A program made the translations under genes and the position numbers. This document shows, in pieces, positions 11,438 through 22,869 of a DNA stretch of 64,000 nucleotides. The stretch's first letter is position 1, and each line of letters starts with the position of its first letter. Under the pieces are notes generated by a model. That model searched no databases, was not told the origin of the DNA, and worked only from the letters and a program-made list of their open reading frames with translations. This DNA comes from Strongylocentrotus purpuratus. Lineage: Eukaryota > Echinodermata > Echinoidea > Camarodonta > Strongylocentrotidae. Location of the stretch: positions 7,081,929-7,145,928 of the forward strand of contig NW_022145613.1 in assembly GCF_000002235.5 (NCBI RefSeq), read 5' to 3'.

Positions 11438-11485
11438 TTTCTCTCTCTCTCTCTCTCTTTCTCTGTCTATCTGTCTATCTCTCTA
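11438..11485. repeat. CT/GA microsatellite upstream of SpTransformer
   Basis: (CT)n with CTAT/CTGT interruptions, about 440 bp upstream of the ATG. It pairs with the array at 8061-8390 on the other side of the gene, the flanking pattern known for this family. Confidence 0.85.
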
Positions 11486-13062
11486 TGATACACTAATAAC
11501 ATTATCTTGATCAGATAATGATCATGATCAAAAACATGATAATCATCACCATCCTCATCATCATTATCTTAACCATTGTATTTTTTTTTAATGATTTCAT
11601 AACTCGAAGCTTGAGGACTTTCATAACACATCGTTGCATTTTTATTTTTGTAAACATAATTGTGAACAAAGAGAACAAATTGGAAAGTTACAAATGTTTT
11701 GATATGGTGTAGCAAATCTTGATCTAGGCAAAGGTCAGATTACTCTTTCTATTTCGGAAATGAAAATGAATTCAGGTTGTCTATTGAATCAGCCAATAGT
11801 TCGTTTCAATTCAAACCAGTAATATGTAAAATGATTGCATAATTATACTCACATCATGAAAATTAGATCTAACTGTATGTCAATAGATCTAACGTAATTA
11901 CTTTCCAACAATTTTTGTTAATCTGTTTGACTACAAAGTTTCTTTGTAAAAACGATAATTTTGGTCTCGTTTACAGTGCGGAAGTTATTATTCTGAAGAA
12001 AAAAAAATATTAATTGAAGGTTCGTGATAAAGCAACGGATGGGTTAAATGAGCCTTTGGAAAACCGAAAAAAAATCAAAAATACTATGTGAATGGACGGT
12101 ATTTCTAAATCTAGCAAGAGCCTATAGCACTTGCCTTTTCCTAGGCTAATTGCCTATACCTTGAGCTAATCCAAGGAACCAAAAGAGATGAAGCAAAAGT
12201 TTGTGGTATTTCTGGAAATGGCTTCTCGACACTAGAAATCAGTTAAGTGGAAATGGGGAGGCACGGGACACGTCCCCCGCCCTACCCAGTGCAAACAACT
12301 CAAATAAAGACGTAAACGTATTTAGATTGAAAAGGAGTGGGAGTACGGGTAGAGGACAAGCGAGGAAACTACCTGACCCTCCCACAACCTCCACTGATCG
12401 GTTGCCTTGGCTTTTGGTATTTCATTTGCCGAATAAGACCCCCCCCCCCCATACCCCTCTCCCCCATGAAGCCAGTGCCCCATCAATGGTTGGATCGACC
12501 CGTCCTACGCCACCTTTCAATGCCCTTAGCAAAAGGTTAAATTTATAATTCACAATTTACAAACAATAAAAGGCAAAGTCTCTGTTCTTGTACATAAAGC
12601 CTTGTCTGATCACTGAATCTTAACTTGAAGAGGAGTCAATAACAAATATTAGTTTAATTATTACGAGGTCTTCTCAGATAATGTCTAGCACTGATTTAAA
12701 TTATCTGTGTTCTTATGAAAGAAAAAGATAATCATTTTATACTAAATTGCCGGTCAGGAAGAGTACAATACTAAATATTAAACTATGTAAAGCCTAGTAT
12801 ATGGAAGACATATTTTGTTAAACTTCCTAATGGTAATCAAGTAATAAACAGAATGAAATCATATTCTACTTGCAGCACAATATAATCATTAAGTACTTCT
12901 ACAATCTAAGTATATGCTATATGTCTATGCCAGTATAATTGAAATAGTATCTACATTATTCAACATTTACAAAAAGTATAGACAAATCTGACATCCAGAG
13001 CATTTCGGCCGGGGTAACGTTTCGTCAGAGAACACGAAGCCTTGATATCATCTTGAGGGGGT
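11486..13062. other. Intergenic DNA, no gene recognised
   Basis: AT-rich with short ATC/ATT runs at 11518-11575. The stretch about 12240-12540 has C-runs and resembles a decayed short repeat like that near 6720. The 115-codon frame there has no recognisable protein features. Confidence 0.5.
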
Positions 13063-13070
13063 CTAACACC

Positions 13071-13226
13071 CAGTGGCGGATCCAGGGGGCGGGGGGCTCG
13101 GCCCCCCCCCCCTTGGGAAATAAAGTGTAAAAACACGTGATTTTTAGCTTTTTTGTGGGGGGGGGGGGTGCAAATTTTCTAATTTTTGAGGGCCCCCCCC
13201 AAAAAAAAAAATGTGCTCAGTACCAT

Positions 13227-13257
<31 letters not shown>

Positions 13258-13361
13258 ACTGAGCGACTTTTCGGCCGGCGCGATTTTCAAGTTTCGGGAG
13301 CAAAAAAAAACAAACAAAAAAATTGCCCCCCCCCCCCCGAGAAATCCTGAATCCGCGCCTG
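13071..13361. mobile_element. hAT-type MITE with exact 8-bp target duplication
   Basis: The ends are CAGTGGCGGATCCAGG and the inverse of CAGGCGCGGATTCAGG. The 8-mer CTAACACC lies on both sides (13063-13070 and 13362-13369), diagnostic of hAT transposition. The inside is mostly G/C homopolymers, including about 30 C residues at 13229-13258. It is non-autonomous. Confidence 0.85.
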
Positions 13362-13730
13362 CTAACACCCCCCTTCATGATGGAAGATTTTGTTGGTAAA
13401 GGAAAGGCATAATCATTTCTGAAGGGGAAGAAAATGGCCGATGGGCAGAAGGAGGTAATTGATCCAGGGCTCATCCTGACGGAAAGTATTTGTTTTCCTT
13501 CAGTTTATTATTCTTTGTATAATAAACCCTATTTAGCAAGCTATAGGTTGTAATCGATCTGAATTTTGTGTCTTTTTCGTGGTATGATGGATTAAACATG
13601 ACAGTTATGCTGAACTGATAACTGTCAACGTTTAGATGGTCTAAAAGTAACTTTAAGAGGCCAAATACATACGGATTTGTTAGGGACACTATTTTGGAAG
13701 AGGCTCACATGCAGACTAGCACGGGATATT

Positions 13731-13845
13731 AGGGACTTTCAGATTCGCACGAAGACAATAGGTCCACGCTACGATCGACGTCCTTTTAATGCACTGCCTT
13801 GAATGGACGTCACGCGTATCAGTCCACGCAAATCTAAAAGTCCCT
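13731..13845. mobile_element. 115-bp inverted-repeat MITE
   Basis: The ends AGGGACTTTCAGATTCGC and the inverse of AGGGACTTTTAGATTTGC match at 16 of 18 bases, flanked by ATT on both sides. The inside shares GACGTCCTTTTAA.GCACTG with a partial copy at 20850-20953. Superfamily unknown. Confidence 0.65.
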
Positions 13846-13989
13846 ATTCATTATCTGGCCGACATATTGGAAGGGGGCGCTGTGACAGAATAACGACTTT
13901 GAACATGTTGAGCTACGTTGGAGATAATATATCTAATTGCAATTAAGTTGCCCTCATCACATCAAACTCGTTCTCACTACGTTCTGGAA

Positions 13990-15240
13990 ACGTCTTAGAA
14001 AACCGTAGAACGGATTATGGTCGGGGTAGAATTTGTAAATAATTTCTATAATACGATCCTACTTCGTTCATAAACAGTCCTCAATACGTCCATCTCGTCT
14101 GTATCCCGTCCACAGTCAGTTCATATCAAGTTCAGATCGGGTAAATTTGCCATTTCCAAGCAGTCCAAGCCCGTCCGCAGTCAGTAAACCCGTTCTTAAC
14201 TAGTTCTACCTCGTTCCCAATACGTCCAAACCCATTCCGACTAGTTCGCAGCTTGTTCTAACTAGTTTTTAACCCGACCATTCTGTTCAAAGACATTTCA
14301 ACTCGTCTTCATCTCGTTCTTAGCGCGTTCGAACGCGCTCCTATAGTGCGTGTGCAATCCCGCCCTGCATGGTCCGAGGCTATAAAAACTCAGCGCGTTC
14401 TTGTCATTCCTGATTCCTGTTCAACGCTTCATGCTAATAAGATCACGACATTCGAGTTGGGTATGTTTGCTAACGGAAGGAACAAGCAAATTGACCCGGT
14501 CGCACTGGTAATTGATGCTCGACGTTTTAACACGTTCCTAGAAGGATGGAAAAACGGCAATTCCGTTCGTAGTACGTCCATCTTGTTTTAAGTACCAGGG
14601 GCGGATCTAGCTTTTTGCTAAGGGGGGGGTTGACCAAAATAATGACGATGCGGAGCATCGTCCACGAGCCGCGAAGCGGCGAGCCGATTTTTTTTGGGGT
14701 GTTTATTTGAACCCCGTAAGTGATGTTTTCCTGGCATCTATTAACACAATGGAGACCATAAAAAGCAGTGCATGATAACGTCTTTTTAAATCAAGTAACA
14801 GTTAAATACACAGTTATATCCAGAGTTATCATGTGTTTGGTTAAGTTACCTGATGAGTTGAACATCTTCTCACAATATTTGCACTTGAAAGGGTTTCTCT
14901 CCAGCGTGCGTTCTTTTTTTTTCTTTTTTTTCTTTCTTTTTTTCTTTTTTTTCCTTTTTTTTTTTTTTTTTTTTTTTTTGGGCCGCCCAAGGGGGGGGGT
15001 TGCAACCCCCCCAACCCCCCCCCCCCTGGATCCGCCACTGAGTACGTTGTTACTCCGTCTAATTGCTGGACGGGGACAATCGAAGTTCTAGACCGCCCTT
15101 CCCGTCCAAGCCAGTCCGAGCCCATCCATGAAGTTCTTTAAAAGATCCTAAACAGTTGCTATATTATACGTTCAGTCCGTTCGCCCACAGTTTGAACCAG
15201 TTTGGCAACATTTTCCGTAGTGAGAACTAGTCTGGTGTGA
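13990..15240. repeat. Degenerate short-motif element rich in CGTCC/CGTTC words, split by a hAT MITE
   Basis: From about 14040 to 14590, and again at about 15045-15240, words such as CGTTC, CGTCC, CAGTCC and AGTTC recur every 8-15 bp. This resembles a decayed version of the GGTCCGGGA-type subterminal arrays at 28.8-30.5 kb. The MITE at 14596-15040 interrupts it. No terminal repeats were identified, so the element type is unknown. Confidence 0.4.
14596..15040. mobile_element. hAT-type MITE, 445 bp
   Basis: Begins CAGGGGCGGATCTAG and ends with the inverse of CAGTGGCGGATCCAG. AGTAC flanks both sides (14591-14595 and 15041-15045), a target duplication shortened from the usual 8 bp. It contains a long T-rich run (about 14911-14979) and G/C runs next to the right end. 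Confidence 0.75.
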
Positions 15241-16206
15241 TTGAGGCTTTATTGGAGTTGAGGTATGAACGGCAACATTAAAAGAGTGTGAGAAAGAGAG
15301 AGAGAGAAAGAAAAGAAAACTGCCGTGCGAAACATCACCACTCCGTATACTGCACCATGCGGTTCCGTAGACCAGCGCAAGTAGCCCATGCAATGCTAGC
15401 AATGCAAGAAGCCCTTGCAAGGTTTGCAAAGAAGTACAACGTACGACAGCATCTGTCACCCCCTTCGTAAAAAAAAAACATAGCCACATAGTCATATCAA
15501 AGAGAAACCACAAATCTCTTTGGTCATATCGATTGCATGTTGTGCCTGCCTTTAACAAATCGAAAGAAATCGAAAGAAAAAAAGGAAGAAAATACCAACT
15601 TTGGAAAGAAAGAATAGGAGAAAATAAAAAAAAATATCACAGGCTGAAGCACATGTCTCCCGCCACCTATTAGATAAGCCTGGGGAAAAACGAAGAAACA
15701 CAATGCGTAACATTTATAATTTGCCGACGAAATATAAATTATGAATTTATGAGATATTCTTGTGTTTCGTGTAACTTAATCTTCTCTTTTGGGCAGGCCC
15801 GTTTGGCAGACAATTATCAATGCGATATACAATACAACTTAATATTTACCCTAGCCATTCTACTCCCTAGACTGATATAATAGCCTACGTCATTCAAAAT
15901 GTTTAGTGCTTTGGCCAATCAACATGCGGCGTTCAAGTCATGCTTGGGTGCACATGCCGTACCTTAACAATTCTTCTGTCTCTACGTCACCTTCTTGCTC
16001 AGCTCGAACAAGCGAAGATTTCCAACGACGAATAGTCAGATCGCAATCTAGTCTAGTGTATTATTGCGCAAAGGAAAATACGCCCAAAATCGCTACACGA
16101 TAATAACGTTAGACTGTAACTGTTTCTTGAATTCTTCAGAGGCAATAATTTTGCCTCTTTCTTGCATGAGATGTCTTTAGAGGATTGAAAGCTATATATC
16201 AGAGTA
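15241..16206. other. Intergenic DNA upstream of the HYR receptor gene
   Basis: No gene recognised. A 37-codon open stretch from 15360 (MRFRRPAQVAHAMLAMQEAL...) has protein-like composition but no recognisable family and may be a transposon remnant. No convincing promoter of the receptor gene was identified. Confidence 0.4.
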
Positions 16207-17222
16207 ATGATGAGGGTGAAATTTGAAAATGGATCACGTCTTGTGATTTTCAATCGCATGGTCTTCTTTGCTGTGGTGGTGATTTCCCTATCGGAACAGA
16301 GTAAGTTAGTATTTTATTATTGATTTAAAGTATTTCAGAACATAACAACATGTTCACTGGTTATGTAAATGTGTTACAATTTATATTATTCTTATTAACA
16401 TGATTATTCATTAATTATTTATGATTTTTTTGTTTGTTAAAGAACTTTGAACTGATATATCTTTTATACTTTTTTGTGTGGTCTTGTGAGATGCATGCTT
16501 TTGTATGTGAAGTTTGGAAATTTACAAAAGTATCGGAAATTGAATCATAAATTGATCATAGTAGTCGTGTTAACGTTATAACCCTTCCTAGAACTGAATT
16601 TTAGAAATGACTATGATGATTATTATTATTATTTTATTGTTCATTAATACAAATTAACAAAATATGTTTTCCTTTTTCATGAACGTATCTGGAACATATT
16701 GTTTAATTAGTGAATAATTAACTGATACACACTTTTGATGATGATGATGATGATGTTTCGCAGCATTTATTTGACGCCATGTTTCAGTTAGAAGCATTCA
16801 GTGAACTACATAAAAGTGCAGAGCGACATATATTACACTTTATACATCATAATTGTATTTCTATAATTCCGCATTCTTATTGTATGAGAAAGAAAAAAAG
16901 TTTCTTCAAGAACAGCCTTCATATAAAGCACCCACAGTTTGCGGTTCGCAAATATAATATTCTGCTACGCCCATAACCGATACAATAGACTCGAAGGCGC
17001 ATATTTCAATTAAACGTGTGATATGAACAGATGAATAACAATACAACTCCGCCGTTTCCTTGTTTATACAACAAGCAAGATGAAGTTGACACAGTTTCAG
17101 AGTTATGTCGCTTTTGAAGGGTGTGATTCGTTCCTTCGTGTTCCATTTTCTTACAAGTGAAAAAGAGAAGGTGAAGGATGTAAAATATAAGGAGAAAGGT
17201 AAAGGGACGGAGGGAGGGAGTT

Positions 17223-17261
<39 letters not shown>

Positions 17262-17315
17262 GAGAGATAGTAGAGGAGGGAATGTGTGTGTGTGGATGTG
17301 TTTGAGTGTGTGTTT

Positions 17316-17358
<43 letters not shown>

Positions 17359-20241
17359 TCATACACATTTTGAGACAGAAAAGTACATTACCAGATAATA
17401 ATCCGATATACCTATATGTAGGGGTTGATAGCAACATGCAAGTGAAATAGGGGTTCATACACATTCAAATGAAGAATTAGACGCATTTATTGGGACATGG
17501 GGGAATAGAAATTATTTCTCACAATTATGATAAAGTCTTGCACGATTGCAATCTTACATCGAAGGACAAGTTGGGAACGAAAAAGGGAGACAGGGAGACT
17601 GCATAACAGAAGAAAAGAAAAAAGGAGGAAGAACAAATAGTAAAGAATAGTGAAGGCAAAGTACTCGTTGCCCTATATAAATAAATTTCCCATTGTCTAT
17701 TTTTAAAGACATATTTTCTGCTCCAGTAGTCCTTTTCAGCAACTAACCTCCTTCGATACACTTTGGGTCCCTTATTTTTTTTTTACCACGACCTCATGAA
17801 GAAAATGGTAGAAAACTTGTGTCATATTTGTTATATCCACACAAATTGCGAACCGTCACTTCACATCATAGCTTTTTGTGAAACCGGTTTTTATAACAAG
17901 CAGTTATAAATAATGTATGTTAAAGCTTTATGGTTTAGTGGCTTGAACTAAAACAATAGTTGATAAGTATTGAATGTATGAAAATAGCTTTAAATGTTTC
18001 TAAAAATGTTGATTAATCTCAAAAATGAATTCATCTCGGTTTTGTTTACATTAGAACTTTGTTAATTCAATCATTCATTATCTCAATTGTTCTATATATA
18101 TATATATATATAGGCTTACACCGAATTATTTACGCTATCTAGTCGAAAGCATTGGCGGCACCGGATTTGGAAAATTAATGAGGGAGCAAACTGAAGATAA
18201 GATGACAAAAAGAAGAAACAATCTTTAAAACAAATTGGGTACTCGTCCAATGAGCGCAAATATGATAATGTAATGAGTTTCCGAATTAATAACAGAAATT
18301 AATATTTCTTTAGTAGCCATCCAAATGCCAACAGTGGAGGTAATATTTTAAAGATAAAGCCGTCGAGGGTATTTACACAGTTCAACTAGGAAATAATTCT
18401 CATTGTCGACGTTAACAATCAGACTGTGATGCCGTTACTAATAGCACCCATTAAAGGTACTATGTCCCATTTGCAGGCCAAAAAAATGAAAAGGTTGGAT
18501 TCCAACGGCATTTGAAAGACAATACTAATTTAGAACTTCACTATAGAGGGGGAGGCTTAAAAATATCTTCAAGTGGGAAAATAACGACTATTAGTTGTCA
18601 AATCGACTTAGGAGCTATAGAGCCAATCAGTAATAGTCTTGATTTTCAGACCATTGTACCGAATGGTCGTATGTCTTATGCTGCACAAAGATTCAATCAG
18701 TTTAAAGAAAAACTCCAGTACTGGTAAAAAAAAATAAAAAAATAAAAAAAATTCTCACAGAATCAAACGAAACTTACACGGAATGTTCAAGATTTCAAAT
18801 AAATGACATGTACCAAACAATTTTGGAAGAAAATGTATACTGGCTGAGTAATGAGCATAGAAAGACAAGGAAATCAATGAAGTACTAGCCCCGACACCAT
18901 GTGTGTTGTCCCATATATAGCTTTCTATGTGAGTGCTTGTTACTTTACCAAGACTCGGTCAAATTTATTATGATTTTGATGACTCCAGAACCTTGCAGTG
19001 CACACCAATACTTACATGCTACATGATCAACTGTTTCTGATTCTTTCCACACCTTTTCTTTCAAAATGCAATCGCATTACCAGTACTAAAGTTTATCTTT
19101 AATTTTGGCCATTACAAGATGTGGGATATATGTAGACAAATGCTCATGTCCCCTTTACAGCTCATTTTATGTTTGTTATTACCAAAGATGAAAAAAGCCA
19201 GTCAGTCACTCAATAGTGTCCGACAGTGAAGTCTAGCAAGTAAACGTGTTTCCTTGCATAATTTGAATACTAGGATACTGCTAACGTTTACATTTTACAG
19301 ATAGGACATACATGACATATTCCTAATTCCTGCAAAGTTCTACAGAATTTGATGTTGGCTGCAAAAGGGACATAGTATCTTTAAAGGCCCATTTTTAAAT
19401 GAAAATGGCGTTCAAAATTCTTTTGTTGTGAAAATACAGGTGCTCTAATAGAATTCGAGAATGAAAATGGAATATGAGTGGGTGGCCATTCAATCACAGA
19501 TATATGCCGATGACACTGTTCTGTTATCTGAATCATAGAAAGATCTCCAGAGACTATTAGATGTAGTTGTAAAGGAGAAAGGAGATAGAGAATGGGACTA
19601 GAGATCAATTACTATAAGTCTCCAAGAAGAGTCCAGAATGTAACTTGAAACTTTAGGAACAGGTTATTAAACAAGTCTTCTCTTTTAACTACCTGGGCAG
19701 CATGGTCAGCGAGGATGCCAGATGTGAGACAGAGATCAAATCAAGGATAGCTCTCGCTAAATCTGCATTTTCAAAGTTAGGCAAAATTCTGGCAAATCGA
19801 AAAATGGGTATGAGGACCAGAATAACAGTATTGAGTTGTTACATCTATCCAGTACGTATGTGTGGTAGTGAAACATGGACTTTAGCCTCATACTCAAAAG
19901 CGTTTGGAAAGTTGCCAAATGTGGTTTTAAGAAGAATGGTGAAAATCCCTTGTACTGACAAAGTTAGTAATGAGAAAGTTAGAAGAGCTGGAGTACAAAG
20001 GAAAATGATACATGAGATGTTGATTAGGCAGTTGAAGTTCATGGGTCACATTACACGTAAAGAAAGCCTGGAGAATCTTGCTTTGACAGGGAATACTGCG
20101 GGAGGATATTTTGGATGGACAGTCTGCAGAAATTGTTAGAAGAGAGAGATAGTGAAAGAAATGTGAGTGTTGCTAATAGAGAAGGCTAGGAGCCGAGGGT
20201 TGTGGAACAGCATGTTCGCCAAAGTCAATTGATATGGCACT

Positions 20242-20286
<45 letters not shown>

Positions 20287-20296
20287 TGAGAGAGTA

Positions 20297-20328
<32 letters not shown>

Positions 20329-22830
20329 GTGCTCAACGCACAAGAGAAAAGTTAGGCAACAGTGTGAACAACAGGGTGTTCATATGGGTTACGGTAACTC
20401 TTCTAAAAAGAGATTTTGGTATTCAATAGATAATATAAATTGATCTAATTAATCATTATTAAAGTATTTTAACCTCCTTTGCACTTATCTAGCTTTGGCC
20501 CAGCAGGTATGTCAAGACCAAATCGTCCAGGCAGCTGATTGGTCCACTAACGTCACAGTTCGTTACAACACCGACGTCACTTCTCCTGAAAATGTCACCT
20601 ACGAACCCGTGGACAATTCCAATTTCCCCGTGGGGATGTACCCCATCACGGCGACACTCGATGGTGCTACTAATTGCACCTTTACTCTCATCGTTCTAGG
20701 TTAGTTGAATTCTATTTCGGCTTAAATCTGACACTTCAAAAGAATCCTGTTATCCTGCATTACACGATCGCAAAAACTTTCAAGAAATAAACTCCAGGGC
20801 AATTCCAATACCCTATTGTTTTTCTGATAGAAATCATGTTCAGAGTATGTAACTTTTAAGGCAATGTGACGTCCTTTTAAGGCACTGGCAGTGACGTCAC
20901 ATTGCCTTAACAGGGCAGTCCGCGTTCACGTCGTGCAGAATCTAAAAGTCCCTACTACCTCTCTGTCATGTCCGCACATTTAGTGGCTGACTCACAAGGC
21001 TATTGGAATTTGTCTTAGGTTGGTTTTTCTAAAGTCTTTCGGATCGGTTCGAAGAAAAGAGGTGATGGCTTATTAATATAATATATATATATTTCATTCA
21101 GTTTGGACCTGAAAGAGTCGCTGCAGGTGCTGCAGAAGGTACTGAATTTAGGAGTTAAAGGTCAGCTCAAAATATGTGACTACTTTGTGTGGAAGGACAG
21201 CCCTCAGCTCACCCAGTGAAAAATCAGCTATTAGCTAGATGCTTGGGTGGAGAATACGTATACATTGCAAACATTCAATTTACAAATGCTTCGTTTTTAC
21301 TCTGATTCTTACCTACATCCTCTTCAATTCGCCTTCCCTTCTATCAACTTTTATTTAATTCCTTTTCTTTTGTCTCCTTCTTCAATTTTTCACCCTGTAT
21401 TTCACCAGTTATCAGTATCTCTCCCCATTTTACTTCTTAAGTTTGTCATTTGAAATTAATTTCTTGCATATTGTAACTGGTAAATATTTTTTATTTTGCG
21501 GCAGGTTCTACAATTATGATCGTCTGTTATATATATTCTGTATATTACTTTTGTATACATTGTTTTTATCCAAAGCCCTCAGGGAAAGCATTTTTTGTCA
21601 ACTGAAGAGGCGACCGTGTATACATATAACTGAAAACGAATAGAAATGAATAAATGAAAAAGCAATATAAGTATATCCATGCAGAACTGGTGCCACAGTA
21701 TTACATTCCACTTGTGAGTTTCCCAGCTAGATCATTTGTGTCTTTGTGAAATCCGTTATCTTCATCAAATTACCACCCCAATGGAAGGTTGTCTATAGCA
21801 AGGAATGGCAAGCCGTGGAGAGAGAGAACATTCTCTTTACTAAGAAATCAAATAGAAGTAGACTCAAGACTTCTAGAACAAGCTCACGCTTTCTCACACT
21901 GTTCAGTAGTTCTTTCTTCTTTAAAGGGGAAAATGTTTGTAAGTAACTAATATCTTGATATTTTGTGTACCGATGTATACTTTTCTTTAATTTGCATGTA
22001 CTTCGCTTTTTTTTTTCTTCTTCAGCCAATCCTATATGTCCAACAAACATTTCGATATCAAGTGATGAGAACGTGACAACAACCGATGTCATCTGGAGCT
22101 ATCCTAGCGAAAATCGCATTGACCTTTTCCCTTTGACCTCTAATCCGCTGAACGGGACAACCTTTGACCTTGGTGTGACTGACGTCACCTTATCCCTCAC
22201 AGATTATCCGGAATACAGGTGTACTTTCATTGTGGAAGTGAAAGGTGATTATTTTTTTAACAATATTTCTTATTACGACACCTATGTGTGTACATTGTAT
22301 AAGAAAATATTAACTAACAGGTAGATTATCCATTGCCCCGAGACCACATCAGAAGGTACATGTAGTCTGAGATAAATACATTTTTTGTGCGGTATCAATA
22401 AGAATCCAATAACGAACTTGGACATATATTTGCATGTGATTACATAATACTAGGTCGAACTCTCTGCTTGATATTTCTATAAGTGTCTTGCTGTGTCTGT
22501 ATGTCTCTCTTTCCCTCTATCTCTCTCAGATGAGCAACCACCTCGGCTGACATGCCCAGAAAACCTTGATGTGAACAACTCTGCAGTGGCCATCTGGGAT
22601 GTCCCTATGTCTTTGGATAACTCTGGAAGCGTTCTTCTGAGCTCCAGCCACACACCAGGAAGTTATTTCCCGTTCAATACAACTACCGAGATCACCTATA
22701 CCGCGGCGGATAGCAGCGGGAACACAATCTCTTGCTCGTTCAATCTGACCGTCGTCCGTAAGCAAAATTATTTGCATTTTTTAGCAAATCGTTACAAGTT
22801 GCAGAACACACGCCCGCACATCCACCCACT

Positions 22831-22869
<39 letters not shown>

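Noticed and set aside
12201-12548. 115-codon Pro-rich frame
   Set aside because: Lies over C-runs of a decayed repeat. No domain and no splice context.
18512-18727. 71-codon frame inside the TTAA element of intron 1
   Set aside because: No transposase motif. Probably chance or a remnant.
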